A DNA stretch of 64,000 bases from the NCBI GenBank assembly GCA_026928255.1, contig JAIXKJ010000001.1:62001-126000 (forward strand), written 5' to 3'. The DNA is from Anaerolineales bacterium. Lineage in GTDB: Bacteria > Chloroflexota > Anaerolineae > Anaerolineales > Villigracilaceae. Position 1 is the first letter of the stretch. Each line of letters opens with the position of its first letter. Positions 18,707 through 27,090 of this stretch are shown in pieces. Under the pieces are notes generated by a model that was not told the origin of the DNA, searched no databases, and was given only the letters and a program-made list of their open reading frames with translations. The position numbers were made by a program, and so were the translations under genes.

Positions 18707-19879
18707 ATGAACAAAAAAACCGTAAAAGACATTGACTTGCAAGGCAAGCGCGTTTTTATGCGCGTGGACTTCAACGTCCCCATGGCCGACGGAAAAGTAA
18801 CCGACGACAAACGCATCCGCGCCGCGCTGCCGACGATTCAATATTGCTTGGATCACGGCGCGGCGCTTTTGCTCGCCAGCCATTTAGGGCGACCCAAAGG
18901 CGGCGCAGACTCGCAATTCAGCCTGCGCCCGGCTTCCGAAGTTTTATCCGCGCTGATTAATCGTCCCGTCGTCATGGCGCCCGATTGCGTCGGCGCGGAG
19001 ACGGAAGCGCTCGCAAAAAACCTCAAACCCGGCGACGTGATGATGTTGGAGAACACCCGCTTCCACGCGGGCGAAGAGCAGAACGACCCCGAATTGGCCA
19101 AACAAATGGCCGCGCTCGCGGACGTTTACGTCAACGATGCGTTTGGTTCGGCGCACCGCGCTCATGCGTCCACCGAAGGCATTGCTCATTTTCTGCCCGC
19201 CGTCTCCGGCTTTTTGATGGAGCAAGAGTTGGAATATTTAGGGCGGGCGGTTGCGAATCCCGAACACCCTTACATTGCCATTCTTGGCGGCGCGAAAATC
19301 AGCGACAAAATTCTCGTCGTGGAAACGCTCGCCGCGAAATGCGACAAACTCATCATCGGCGGCGGCATGGCGAACACCTTCCTCGCCGCGCAAGGGCTAA
19401 ACATGCAAGACAGCCTCGTCGAAGCGCAGTCAATTGAAACGGCGAAAACGCTGCTGGCAAAATTGGGCGATAAACTCGTCCTGCCGTTGGATGCGATTAT
19501 TGCCGATCAATTCGACGCGCAAGCCAACGTCCAAACTGTGGACGTTGACCAAATCCCCGCTGGCTGGCGCATGTTGGACGTTGGACCGAAAACGGTCGCG
19601 TTGTACCAAACTGTTTTGAGCGGCGCAAAACTCGTCGTCTGGAACGGGCCGGTCGGCGTGTTTGAAATGCCGAAGTTCGCCGAAGGCACGTTTGCGCTGG
19701 CGCGCATCTTAGCCGAATCTGACGCGGTTACCGTCATCGGCGGCGGCGATTCAGCCAGCGCGGTCAAAAAGGCGGGCGTCGCCTCAAAGATGACGCACGT
19801 TTCCACTGGCGGCGGCGCGTCGCTGGAATTTTTGGAAGGCAAAGAATTGCCCGGCGTGGCGGCGTTGAACGACAAATAG
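18707..19879 (+). CDS. pgk: Phosphoglycerate kinase
   Basis: A 390-residue PGK, making ATP from 1,3-bisphosphoglycerate. The substrate-binding segment [14 protein letters not shown] lies near the N terminus, [10 protein letters not shown] and the [10 protein letters not shown] region follow, and the nucleotide-binding C-terminal lobe holds [13 protein letters not shown] and [13 protein letters not shown]. The frame is open to an upstream ATG at 18677. The 18707 ATG is chosen because it gives the usual start ([16 protein letters not shown]), although neither start has a well-spaced Shine-Dalgarno. It lies between gap and a terminator at 19903-19939, so it is probably the last gene of a gap-pgk unit. 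Confidence 0.96.
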   Translation: MNKKTVKDIDLQGKRVFMRVDFNVPMADGKVTDDKRIRAALPTIQYCLDHGAALLLASHLGRPKGGADSQFSLRPASEVLSALINRPVVMAPDCVGAETEALAKNLKPGDVMMLENTRFHAGEEQNDPELAKQMAALADVYVNDAFGSAHRAHASTEGIAHFLPAVSGFLMEQELEYLGRAVANPEHPYIAILGGAKISDKILVVETLAAKCDKLIIGGGMANTFLAAQGLNMQDSLVEAQSIETAKTLLAKLGDKLVLPLDAIIADQFDAQANVQTVDVDQIPAGWRMLDVGPKTVALYQTVLSGAKLVVWNGPVGVFEMPKFAEGTFALARILAESDAVTVIGGGDSASAVKKAGVASKMTHVSTGGGASLEFLEGKELPGVAALNDK

Positions 19880-19902
19880 CGCGAAAGTCAATAGGACTAA
19901 TG

Positions 19903-19939
19903 GAGCAGACGCCCCGCTTTGCGCCTGCTCTTTTATTTT
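19903..19939 (+). terminator. Rho-independent terminator after pgk
   Basis: GAGCAG (19903-19908) pairs with CTGCTC (19925-19930), extended by inner CGC/GCG pairing, and is followed by TTTTATTTT. Confidence 0.75.
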
Positions 19940-19966
19940 GTATAATGCCTTATCAAAGATAAGGAG
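19919..19966 (+). promoter_or_regulatory. Promoter with an SD-overlapping hairpin
   Basis: TTGCGC (19919-19924), a 16-nt spacer and TATAAT (19941-19946) form a plausible promoter for the small membrane-protein gene at 19973. Directly after it, CCTTATC-AAA-GATAAGG is a perfect 7-bp hairpin whose right arm contains the AAGG of the AAGGAG Shine-Dalgarno. Transcription starting near 19953 would lie inside the left arm, so whether the hairpin forms in RNA depends on the exact start site. Confidence 0.5.
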
Positions 19967-19972
19967 AAAATA

Positions 19973-20542
19973 ATGGAAACAAATCCTGTTCCAAACCCGC
20001 AACCTACGCCGCAATACGCGCCGCCTTCCGCGCCGCCAAAAAATAATCGCGCGCTGATTATCGTCGTTGTTGCGGTCGTCCTCTTATGCTGTTGTTGTGT
20101 AACGGCGATTGGCGGCTATTATGGATATAAGGGCTATGTCGCGGCGAAGCAAGCGAAAGAAGATTTTCAAAATTTTAAAATGCCGGACGGCACGCCTTTT
20201 ATTCCGAGTATGCCGGGCGGACCGAGCGACCCTGACAACCCGAATAATCCGGATAACCCCGACACGCAGAATTACAACTTTGACGAATTCGCCCCCAAAG
20301 GCGGGCGCGCTGACGACGTAACGCGCATAACGGCGTGGACGATCGTTCAATTCGGCGGCCTGTTGTCCGGCTGCACCGCGCCGACAGTGGACGGAACGAC
20401 GATTTCCGTAACGCAAGAGCCGGATTCGAGCGGCGTTTGGCGCGAAGATTGGAACGTCAACTGCGGCGACAACACGACGAAAATGTTTCATTTGAAATTT
20501 ACTCCGCAAGACGACGGCATGACGAACGTCGAAATCGAGTAA
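19973..20542 (+). CDS. Small single-pass membrane protein of unknown function
   Basis: A 189-residue protein not recognised as a named family. The N-terminal 25 residues are rich in Pro, Asn and Ala (PNPQPTPQYAPPSAPPKNN). A single hydrophobic helix at about 26-50 contains four consecutive cysteines (CCCC, 39-42) and ends in GGYYGYKGY. An acidic, Asn/Pro-rich linker follows (DPDNPNNPDNPD), then a C-terminal domain of about 90 residues with a few beta-type segments. It has its own promoter and terminator between pgk and tpiA, so the link to glycolysis may only be positional. The cysteine cluster at the membrane interface could be an acylation site or a metal site, which is speculation. AAGGAG lies 8 nt before the ATG. 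Confidence 0.8.
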   Translation: METNPVPNPQPTPQYAPPSAPPKNNRALIIVVVAVVLLCCCCVTAIGGYYGYKGYVAAKQAKEDFQNFKMPDGTPFIPSMPGGPSDPDNPNNPDNPDTQNYNFDEFAPKGGRADDVTRITAWTIVQFGGLLSGCTAPTVDGTTISVTQEPDSSGVWREDWNVNCGDNTTKMFHLKFTPQDDGMTNVEIE

Positions 20543-20550
20543 ACCTAAAA

Positions 20551-20579
20551 AATCCCGAAGGCTTTTCTTCGGGATTTTT
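20551..20579 (+). terminator. Rho-independent terminator
   Basis: AATCCCGAAG and CTTCGGGATT pair around a GCTTTT loop and are followed by a T-run, immediately after the stop codon of the small membrane protein. TATAAT at 20596-20601 just downstream probably starts the tpiA message. Confidence 0.88.
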
Positions 20580-20631
20580 GATTCTCGTCGTCGCGTATAA
20601 TGGGGGAAGCAAACCATAAGGAGCGTTTAGG

Positions 20632-21390
20632 ATGAGGAAAAAACTGGTCGCAGGAAATTGGAAGATGAATAAAAACGTCGTCGAGACGCGCGAGTTGCTT
20701 TCCGCGTTGGCGAGCGGGTTGGATTCCGTCGGCGGCGCGGAGCGGGCGCTTTGTCCGCCGTTTACGTCGCTGTTCGTCGCCGCCGAAGCGCTGACGGGAA
20801 CGGGAATCGGGCTGGGCGCGCAAAATATGCACTGGGAAGAAAAAGGCGCGTTCACCGGCGAAATTTCGCCGAGCATGGTTAAGGAATTTTGCGCTTACGT
20901 CATCCTTGGGCATTCTGAACGGCGAATGTATTTCGGCGAGACGGACGAAACGGTTAACAAAAAATTGCTCGCCGCCCAAAAAGCGGACTTGACGCCCGTC
21001 GTCTGCGTCGGCGAGACGTTGGCGCAGTACGAAGCGGGGGAGACGCGGCAAGTGGTCGTCGAGCAGATCCGCGCGGGGTTGCAAGGCGTCGCGCCCGAAT
21101 TTGCGCCGCGCATCGTCGTTGCCTACGAGCCGATTTGGGCAATCGGCACGGGCAAAGCGTCTAGCGCCGAAAACGCGCAAGCCGTTCACGGCGAGATGAT
21201 TCGCCCGACGTTGAGCGAACTCTTCGGCGAAGAGGCGGCGCAAGCGATTCGCATTTTGTACGGCGGGTCGGTCAACGCCGCGAACGCCGCCGATTTTTTC
21301 GCTCAGCCCGACATTGACGGCGCTTTAGTCGGCGGCGCGAGTTTGAAAGCGGACGAATTTATCGCCATCGCCAAAGCGGCGGCGGAATAG
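20632..21390 (+). CDS. tpiA: Triosephosphate isomerase
   Basis: A 252-residue TIM barrel that interconverts dihydroxyacetone phosphate and glyceraldehyde-3-phosphate. All active-site residues are visible: Asn9 and Lys11 in AGNWKMN, His94 in ILGHSERR, Glu166 in AYEPIWAIGTG, plus the phosphate-binding loop YGGSVN and GALVGGASL near the C terminus. AAGGAG precedes the ATG and a TATAAT -10 lies 30 nt upstream. The membrane protein gene downstream starts 4 bp after the stop, so the two are probably co-transcribed. Length and motifs are normal for a bacterial enzyme. Confidence 0.98.
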   Translation: MRKKLVAGNWKMNKNVVETRELLSALASGLDSVGGAERALCPPFTSLFVAAEALTGTGIGLGAQNMHWEEKGAFTGEISPSMVKEFCAYVILGHSERRMYFGETDETVNKKLLAAQKADLTPVVCVGETLAQYEAGETRQVVVEQIRAGLQGVAPEFAPRIVVAYEPIWAIGTGKASSAENAQAVHGEMIRPTLSELFGEEAAQAIRILYGGSVNAANAADFFAQPDIDGALVGGASLKADEFIAIAKAAAE

Positions 21391-21393
21391 CCC

Positions 21394-22149
21394 GTGCCGT
21401 TCGTCGGTTTGCTTTGGGTCGTCGGCGCGTTGTTGCCGCTGGTTTATTTCCAGCGGCTTTTGCATCGTGAAATTCAACTGCTAATTTATCTGTTCACCCG
21501 CAACAAAGCGCTGACCGTTTCGCTGTTTTCGCTGCTCTTTCTTCCGGGCGTTTTTTTGCATGAAGCGAGCCATTTTCTCATGGCGCGAATTTTGGGAGTC
21601 CGCACTGGAAAATTTTCGTTGATTCCGCAAACGCTAAAAAATGGACAATTGCAATTGGGCTACGTCGAAACGGAACAAACGGACATTCTGCGCGATTCGT
21701 TAATTGGCGCCGCGCCGATTCTCGTCGGGACTCTTTTCATCGCCTACGCGGGTTTCATTCAACTGCGGCTGGATTCGCTTTGGCAAGCGCCGAGCCCCGG
21801 ACAAAGCGTTTCGTTTTGGACGAGTTTGAAAGCCTTGCCTTCCGCGCCAGATTTTTACCTGTGGCTGTACCTCATCTTCGTCGTGTCGAGCGCCATGTTG
21901 CCTTCCGAGTCGGATCGTCATGCGTGGCGTCCGCTTGGCATGTGGATGGGCGTCTTGCTGACGCTGGTCTTGCTGGTCGGCGGCGGCAAGTGGATGGCGG
22001 ATCACCTAGCGCCGATTCTCGATCCGCTATTGCGCTCTGTCGCGCTCTTGCTCGCCGTCAGCGACGCATTGCATTTGGCGTTGTTGCTTCCGCTTTACGG
22101 TCTGCGCCGCTTGACCATGCGCTGGATGGAAGTGCGTTTCGTTAAGTGA
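21394..22149 (+). CDS. Polytopic membrane protein with HEASH motif (M50-like metallopeptidase candidate)
   Basis: A 251-residue integral membrane protein with about five to six hydrophobic segments. A transmembrane region ends in the zinc-type motif HEASH (56-60), followed by FLMARILGVRTG. The placement, FLHEASHFLMARILGV, resembles the first catalytic motif of site-2-protease-like M50 peptidases (HEXXH next to [LF]xAxxxGV). A second motif (usually NPDG or LDG) is not obvious, so activity is uncertain. The start is a GTG 4 bp after tpiA, without an upstream promoter, so expression probably depends on the tpiA transcript. The 3' end overlaps the convergent methyltransferase gene by 8 bp. Substrate unknown. 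Confidence 0.7.
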   Translation: MPFVGLLWVVGALLPLVYFQRLLHREIQLLIYLFTRNKALTVSLFSLLFLPGVFLHEASHFLMARILGVRTGKFSLIPQTLKNGQLQLGYVETEQTDILRDSLIGAAPILVGTLFIAYAGFIQLRLDSLWQAPSPGQSVSFWTSLKALPSAPDFYLWLYLIFVVSSAMLPSESDRHAWRPLGMWMGVLLTLVLLVGGGKWMADHLAPILDPLLRSVALLLAVSDALHLALLLPLYGLRRLTMRWMEVRFVK

Positions 22150-23032
22150 TTTTTCTTCCGACCGCCAACATCTTATTGCGAATGGGAAATATCAAAAAGA
22201 AAACCTTAACAAAGGGCAGCAAGAAGTTGACGAGCGCTTTTGAGCGAAAAAATTTCTGCAAATAAAAACGATAAGGAAAAGAAAGTTCGTGAAAGCGTTT
22301 TAATTCCAGAACTTCTAACCCGACGGCTTCATAAAGTTGACGCATTTCGTCGAGCGAAAAAATTTGCTTATGCCCAAAAGGCTGCGCCGAATACATGGCG
22401 TTCAAAAAGGTGGGATATTTTCCGCGAGAAAGTTTATAAGTCAACTCGCCGAAGCGGTGGTAAAAAGCGTCGCGGCAAGGCGTGTCAATTAAAAGAACGC
22501 CGTCAGGTTGGAGCAAATCCGCTGCCGCTTGCATGGTCGCCAGCGGGTAGTTGACATGCTCGATCACGTCCCAAAGCGTAACAATATCGAACGCGCCGCG
22601 AAAGGCTTTCCAATAGTCGTCTTCGACGGCGCGCTTAACGACCTCGACGCCGTGCTTGCTTTGCGCGTAATAAGCGCGGGTGTCGCTCAACTCCGCGCCG
22701 AGTACGTCCGCGCCTTTGGCTTTCAGTTTGGAGAGAAACAACCCGCCGCCGCAGCCGACGTCCAGCGCCTTTTTTCCGCGAATAGAAACGTGCCGTTCGA
22801 CGGCGGCAATTTGATTTTCCAAACGCTCCGGGTTCGATTGCAAAGACTTTTCGATGTAAACGATTTCGGCTTCGCTTAACGCGCCGCCGTCAATTTGCGG
22901 CGAAACCGATTCCGTCGGGTCGAGATAATCAATGTAATGAAATCCGGCGGGCGAGACGAAGACGTTGGCGGCGCGTAATTTATATTTCGGCGCGCCGTCG
23001 GTTTGATGTTTGAGGCGGTCAAAGTTTTCCAT
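22142..23032 (-). CDS. Class I SAM-dependent methyltransferase
   Basis: A 296-residue Rossmann-fold methyltransferase. Motif I is ALDVGCGGGLFL (89-100); WDVIEHV acts as the motif II/IV segment, as in UbiG-like and Methyltransf_23 proteins. A region before motif I contains FVSPAGFHYIDYLDP. The open frame begins at 23053, but the ATG at 23032 is preferred: TACAAT ends 6 nt upstream and would lie inside the longer frame. It overlaps the end of the nucleoside-kinase-like gene by 14 bp, so it might also be read from that transcript. The C-terminal 60 residues contain hydrophobic helices (ALVNFLLPFVKVFFLIFPI), suggesting membrane association. The substrate is unknown; quinone, lipid or glycan methylation are all possible. 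Confidence 0.85.
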   Translation of the reverse strand: MENFDRLKHQTDGAPKYKLRAANVFVSPAGFHYIDYLDPTESVSPQIDGGALSEAEIVYIEKSLQSNPERLENQIAAVERHVSIRGKKALDVGCGGGLFLSKLKAKGADVLGAELSDTRAYYAQSKHGVEVVKRAVEDDYWKAFRGAFDIVTLWDVIEHVNYPLATMQAAADLLQPDGVLLIDTPCRDAFYHRFGELTYKLSRGKYPTFLNAMYSAQPFGHKQIFSLDEMRQLYEAVGLEVLELKRFHELSFPYRFYLQKFFRSKALVNFLLPFVKVFFLIFPIRNKMLAVGRKIT

Positions 23033-23624
23033 GAGCGGATTGGATTGTATCAAAAATCAGCGGCGCGCTCGCGGGGTAATCCGCGCTTTCGTTGGAAACG
23101 TCTAAACGCAAAATATTTTTTTGGGGGACGCTTTGCAGCCATTCGAGGATGTATTGATTTAATAACGCCGCGTCTTTCTCCGACGCGATGTTGATGCGGT
23201 TTCTCGAAGCGAGTCTTTCGCGGATGATTTTTTCGTCGGCGTAGAGGTAAACGATTAAATCGGGCGGCGGCAGCGTTTGGCGGACGAAGGCGTGGAAGCG
23301 TCGGCACAGGTCAAACTCGTCGGCGGAGAGCCAGCCGCGCGCGTGAAAGAGGCGCGTGAAGCCGTGAAAGTCGAGGTCGAAGCCGCCGTCCATCAACGCT
23401 GTTTTTTTGCCGAAGCGCAATTTGCGTTCTTGTTCGGCGCGCAACAATAAATAGTCGAGTTGATTTGCCAGCGCGTAACGCGCGTCGCTTTTGAACAAAA
23501 TTTGAAAGGGACGTTCGGCGTGCTGTTCGCGGGCGGCGGCGAAATTATATTTTTCTTGCAAGACGTTCATCAGCGCCGTTTTGCCGACCCCGCTCGCGCC
23601 GACGAGGACAATCAGCGGCTTCAT
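23019..23624 (-). CDS. P-loop kinase, deoxynucleoside-kinase-like
   Basis: A 201-residue P-loop protein. Walker A is GASGVGKT (9-16) near the N terminus. Downstream are an MDGGFDLDFHGF segment in the place of the catalytic DRS/ERS motif of deoxynucleoside kinases, and a C-terminal lid-like arginine segment, IIRERLASRNR, as in deoxyadenosine/deoxycytidine and thymidylate kinases. YLYADE matches the strand before the lid (usually YLxAxP). Likely role: phosphorylation of a deoxynucleoside or similar small molecule for salvage. The substrate cannot be read from sequence. It starts in a 4-bp ATGA overlap with the metallophosphoesterase gene, so the two are translationally coupled. Confidence 0.75.
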   Translation of the reverse strand: MKPLIVLVGASGVGKTALMNVLQEKYNFAAAREQHAERPFQILFKSDARYALANQLDYLLLRAEQERKLRFGKKTALMDGGFDLDFHGFTRLFHARGWLSADEFDLCRRFHAFVRQTLPPPDLIVYLYADEKIIRERLASRNRINIASEKDAALLNQYILEWLQSVPQKNILRLDVSNESADYPASAPLIFDTIQSAHGKL

Positions 23625-24364
23625 GCCGAATGATTTTTATACTGCCGAAACCACCACTCCGCGCCGGGCAAATCGCTAACGCCGACTTGGACGAGGAGTT
23701 TTTCGATGTCGAAGTACACGCGGCGCATGTCGGCGTGAAAGGAATTTCCGCTTTGCTCGACGACGGCGTATTCCGCCCAGTTGACCAAACGCGGCGGGAT
23801 GTTGTTGGTGTAGGCGAATTGAAAAGCGTTGCCGACGCTGCCCGTGTTGAGAAAGAGCGTGTTGCCATGCCGTCGCTGCATTTGGACGTGCGAATGTCCG
23901 CCGATGAAGATGGAAGCGCTTTGTCCTTCAAAATAATCGTTAAGCGTTTCGACGGGCGTCGTGGCGAGGACGAGGTGCGTGGTCTTTTTTGGCGAGCCGT
24001 GATAGGCGAGCAATTGCAGCCCGTTCTCAAATTGAACGCTTTGCGTCGCGCTGAACGCGGCGATGTAGCGCAGGTCTTCTTCGGGAAGATGATCGCGCGT
24101 CCAGTAAAGGTCGGGGATTAAATGTTCGGTGATTTCAAATTCCGCGCAGCGCTGCGGTTCGAGGACGGCTTGATCGTGATTGCCCATGATGGTCGCCGCG
24201 TTCCATTCGCGCAAGGCGTTTAATACATGTCTTGGCTGCGGACCCAAACTGACGGTGTCGCCTAAGCAAATCAATTGATCGACGCCTTGCGCTTGGATGT
24301 CCGCGAGGACGGCTTCAAGCGCTGTGAAGTTGCCGTGAATGTCTGAAATAAATCCGATGCGCAT
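23621..24364 (-). CDS. Calcineurin-like metallophosphoesterase
   Basis: A 247-residue phosphoesterase of the YfcE/MJ0936-like type. Metal ligands are visible in order: SDIHGN (Asp8, His10), LGDTVSLGP (Asp36), GNHD (61-64), a late AYHGS histidine and GGHSH. These cytosolic enzymes hydrolyse phosphodiesters or small phosphorylated molecules with a Mn/Fe-type dimetal centre. The start is leaderless, with TAAAAT ending 6 nt before the ATG. It heads a minus-strand unit with the nucleoside-kinase-like and methyltransferase genes. A nucleotide or nucleoside salvage theme is possible, strengthened by the MTA/SAH nucleosidase gene just upstream, but the substrate is unknown. Confidence 0.9.
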   Translation of the reverse strand: MRIGFISDIHGNFTALEAVLADIQAQGVDQLICLGDTVSLGPQPRHVLNALREWNAATIMGNHDQAVLEPQRCAEFEITEHLIPDLYWTRDHLPEEDLRYIAAFSATQSVQFENGLQLLAYHGSPKKTTHLVLATTPVETLNDYFEGQSASIFIGGHSHVQMQRRHGNTLFLNTGSVGNAFQFAYTNNIPPRLVNWAEYAVVEQSGNSFHADMRRVYFDIEKLLVQVGVSDLPGAEWWFRQYKNHSA

Positions 24365-24437
24365 ACCTGCATTTTACACGACTGCGGGCGAATTAACTGA
24401 AAATAGAACTAATGGGTGATATGAATTTATCGGGTTT

Positions 24438-25190
24438 TTACAAACGCTTCAGCAATTCGTCGAAGACTTTGCCGTAATTGTGCGTGGCGGCGACGAGGAA
24501 ATCCGTAAAGTTGACGTTTGCCGAATGATCGGCTTTGTCTGAAATGGCGCGGACGCAAAGGAAAGGCGTTTTGTTGATTTGGCAAACGTGCGCCAGCGCG
24601 GCGGCTTCCATGTCCACGGCGAGGGCTTGGTGCGTTTGACGCAACTCGGCGGCTTTGACCGCGTCGCTGAGGAAGCGATCTCCGCTGACGACGCGCCCTT
24701 GTCGGACGACGGGGCGCCGTCCGCCGATGGGCTCTAATCCAACGGCTTGGGCGGAATCAAACGTCAATTGCGCGAGAGATTTATCGGCGGGGAAGGCGTA
24801 GCGCGAGACAAAGCCGAGTTGACCAGTCTCTTTTTGCGTGATTACGTCGAAAAGAATTTCGCCCGCTTTCATGCCCCAACTGGTTAAGTCGAAGTCATAT
24901 TGCACCGCGTCGGCGGCGACGACTAAATCGCCGACTTCCAATTCGGGGGCGAGCGCGCCGGAACTGCCCATGTTGAAGAGCGCTTCGGGCGAGAAAAAAT
25001 CAATCAGTTGTTGAGCGGCGAGGGCGGCGTTGACTTTGCCCGGGTCGCAGCGGGTGAGGAAAACAGAATGACCGCGAATTTCTCCGCTCCAATAAACGCG
25101 CCGACCTTGTTCGATTTTTTCGAGGGAATGGGCGAGGGCGCGGATGGAGACGAGTTCTTCGTCCATTGCGCCGACGATGCCGATTTTCAT
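24438..25190 (-). CDS. mtnN: 5'-methylthioadenosine/S-adenosylhomocysteine nucleosidase
   Basis: A 250-residue nucleosidase of the purine-nucleoside phosphorylase superfamily that removes adenine from MTA and SAH, recycling by-products of SAM-dependent reactions. Recognised by the N terminus MKIGIVGAMDEELVSI with the catalytic glutamate (Glu11/Glu12 region), the NMGSSGAL segment, AVDMEAAALAHVC for the ribose-binding Met-Glu, and the catalytic aspartate in AISDKAD. Length is close to the usual 230-250. The tRNA-Thr gene lies directly upstream on the same strand, with only 5 bp between, so the start site may derive from processing of a tRNA-mtnN transcript. A SAM synthetase gene occurs far away in this window at 55851. 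Confidence 0.93.
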   Translation of the reverse strand: MKIGIVGAMDEELVSIRALAHSLEKIEQGRRVYWSGEIRGHSVFLTRCDPGKVNAALAAQQLIDFFSPEALFNMGSSGALAPELEVGDLVVAADAVQYDFDLTSWGMKAGEILFDVITQKETGQLGFVSRYAFPADKSLAQLTFDSAQAVGLEPIGGRRPVVRQGRVVSGDRFLSDAVKAAELRQTHQALAVDMEAAALAHVCQINKTPFLCVRAISDKADHSANVNFTDFLVAATHNYGKVFDELLKRL

Positions 25191-25195
25191 AGTGA

Positions 25196-25267
25196 GCCAC
25201 CGGTGGGATACGAACCCACGACCTGACGATTACGAATCGTCTGCTCTGCCAGCTGAGCTACGGTGGC
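25196..25267 (-). tRNA. tRNA-Thr(CGT)
   Basis: Read on the minus strand, 72 nt fold as a standard cloverleaf. The acceptor arms are GCCACCG and CGGTGGC, the D arm contains AGCTCAGCTGGCAGAGC, the anticodon stem is GACGA/TCGTC around the loop TTCGTAA, and the T arm is GTGGG-TTCGTAT-CCCAC. The anticodon CGT reads the ACG threonine codon. CCA is not encoded at the 3' end. The gene sits 5 bp before mtnN on the same strand. Confidence 0.97.
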
Positions 25268-25352
25268 GTTTGAAGCGGCGCGATTATAAATGAAAGTTTT
25301 GTTTCGCGCAAGTTTTTCGCGTTTCGCGTCGTCTGAACAGCGGAGATTTTTT

Positions 25353-26615
25353 ATGCGTATTGCGATGCTTTCTTATCACACTTGTCCGCTGGCGACGCTG
25401 GGCGGAAAAGACACGGGCGGCATGAACGTTTATGTCCGCGATTTGGCGCGCGAGTTGGGGCGGCAGGGCGTCCATGTGGACGTGTTTACGCGCTCGCAAG
25501 ACGAGCATGTGCCGCACGTTATCCACGAATTGGGCTACGGCAATCGCGTCGTCCACATTGCGGCGGGACCCGAAGAGCCGTTGAGCAAGGGCGAGATTAC
25601 CAAATACATTCCCGATTTTGCAGAAGGGATTCGTCAATTTGCGGAGGCGAAGGGCGTTCAATACGACGTGATTCACAGCCATTATTGGATGTCGGGCTTG
25701 GCGGCGGAACGGCTGAGCGACGCTTGGGGCGGAACGCCAATCGTCCACATGTTTCACACGCTGGGCGAAATGAAGAATCGGGTGGCGAGGTCGGAGGATG
25801 AGAAAGCGGACGAGACTCGGCTGAATGGGGAGCGGCAGGTTCTCCGTCGGGCGAGCCGCGTGATTGTCGCTACCTTAGCCGAGATGACGCAACTGCGCTT
25901 CCTCTATCGCGCCGACGCGGACAAGATGATTGTCATCCCGCCCGGCGTGGACACGGAACATTTTTATCCGATTGCGGCGGATGAAGCGAAGCAGTTTATT
26001 GGGCTGCACCCCGAAAGCCGCATGATTCTTTTCGTCGGGCGTATCGAGCCGCTCAAAGGCGTGGACACGCTCATTCAAGCCATGTCTTGTTTGGGGGTGG
26101 AGACGCTGTGCGAGCCGCGCCCGGTGCATTTGGCGATCATCGGCGGCGAACCCGACGCGCACCCGCAAGAGATGTCGCAGGAGATGGCGCGTTTGCAAAA
26201 AATGTGCGACGATTTGTGCATGGGAAATATGGTGGTTTTTTTGGGCAAGCGCGCGCAAAATACGCTGCCTTATTACTATTCGGCGGCGGAAATTTTAGTC
26301 ATGCCTTCGCTTTACGAATCGTTTGGCATGGTGGCGTTGGAGGCGATGGCGTGCGGGACGCCGGTCATCGCTTCGGAGGTGGGCGGCTTGGGCTATTTGG
26401 TGCAGGACGGGGTTACGGGTTTCACAATTCCCGACAGCGCGCCCGAAACGCTGTGTCAGAAATTGTCGTTGCTTTTGGGAAATTCCGAACTGCGCGACGA
26501 GATGGGGCGCAAAGCCGCCGAGTACGCGAAGGATTATGCGTGGGAAAAAGTCGCCGCTTCGGTTATTGACGTTTATCGGGAAGTGTCGCCTGCGGCGGCG
26601 ATTGCGAATATTTGA
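25353..26615 (+). CDS. GT4-family glycosyltransferase (MshA/sucrose-phosphate-synthase-like)
   Basis: A 420-residue retaining GT-B glycosyltransferase. The N-terminal MLSYHTCPLATLGGKDTGGM with following VYVRDLARELGRQGH-type sequence is characteristic of the MshA and sucrose-synthase-like GT4 group, in which the Gly-Gly-Met loop contacts the sugar nucleotide. The donor-site motif is PSLYESFGMVALEAMACGTP, with two glutamates seven residues apart. The acceptor is unknown. MshA makes the mycothiol precursor in actinobacteria, but no other mycothiol gene is near, so another glycoside or lipid is as likely. The frame is open to 25290, but the ATG at 25353 has GGAG 7 nt upstream and gives the family N terminus. 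A strong terminator follows. Confidence 0.88.
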   Translation: MRIAMLSYHTCPLATLGGKDTGGMNVYVRDLARELGRQGVHVDVFTRSQDEHVPHVIHELGYGNRVVHIAAGPEEPLSKGEITKYIPDFAEGIRQFAEAKGVQYDVIHSHYWMSGLAAERLSDAWGGTPIVHMFHTLGEMKNRVARSEDEKADETRLNGERQVLRRASRVIVATLAEMTQLRFLYRADADKMIVIPPGVDTEHFYPIAADEAKQFIGLHPESRMILFVGRIEPLKGVDTLIQAMSCLGVETLCEPRPVHLAIIGGEPDAHPQEMSQEMARLQKMCDDLCMGNMVVFLGKRAQNTLPYYYSAAEILVMPSLYESFGMVALEAMACGTPVIASEVGGLGYLVQDGVTGFTIPDSAPETLCQKLSLLLGNSELRDEMGRKAAEYAKDYAWEKVAASVIDVYREVSPAAAIANI

Positions 26616-26620
26616 AAACG

Positions 26621-26655
26621 AAAGCGGGGCGAGTTCCAAACTCGCCCCGCTTTTG
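26621..26655. terminator. Strong rho-independent terminator between convergent genes
   Basis: AAAGCGGGGCGAG (26621-26633) pairs perfectly with CTCGCCCCGCTTT (26641-26653) around TTCCAAA. A-rich and T-rich flanks let it serve the glycosyltransferase on the plus strand and possibly the hemerythrin gene on the minus strand. Confidence 0.92.
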
Positions 26656-26668
26656 CGATGACGTTTGC

Positions 26669-27070
26669 TTACTTAGCGTTGACTTGCTCTCCGATGGTCA
26701 TGTCAATTCGCATGACGTGATTGACGAACCACTGCACTAACCCGTCGTGCGTTTTTTGCGCCAGTTTGTCGGTCATGTTGCCAGTTTGCCATTCGTCGTA
26801 AAACTTGCCAAAATTCTTGATGAATGTGGCATGCGCCTTTTTGTTGGTGTCGGCAATCGGGCATTGATGTCTAAACGCGCAGTCTTCCTCCCGCCCGAAA
26901 TGCCATTGAACGTAGAACTTAAGGTAGTCTAGAATTTCGCCAGCCGCCTCTCTTGCCATTGACGTGCCGAGCGCCGCTGAAAATTTGTCAAACTGTTCAA
27001 AAAGTTGCTCATGCTGAGTGTCAATTTCTTTAACGCCGACGCTCATTGTTTTGGGATTCCAAGTGCCCAT
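26669..27070 (-). CDS. Bacteriohemerythrin with one altered iron-ligand position
   Basis: A 133-residue four-helix hemerythrin domain, expected to bind O2 (or NO) at a non-heme diiron site. Ligand candidates are His20, His57 and Glu61 (HFGREE), His80, His118 and Asp123 (HVMRID). The usual HxxxH pair in helix three aligns with NKKAH, so the first of these two histidines appears to be Asn76. A nearby His68 might substitute; otherwise the site could be incomplete. The start at 27070 (MGTWNPKTMSVGVKEIDTQH) is chosen over the open frame from 27136 because GGAGGAAG precedes it and the family begins here. The gene could report or buffer oxygen for the redox cluster upstream at 28-33 kb, but that is inference. 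Confidence 0.88.
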   Translation of the reverse strand: MGTWNPKTMSVGVKEIDTQHEQLFEQFDKFSAALGTSMAREAAGEILDYLKFYVQWHFGREEDCAFRHQCPIADTNKKAHATFIKNFGKFYDEWQTGNMTDKLAQKTHDGLVQWFVNHVMRIDMTIGEQVNAK

Positions 27071-27090
27071 AAACTTCCTCCAATAAAGAA

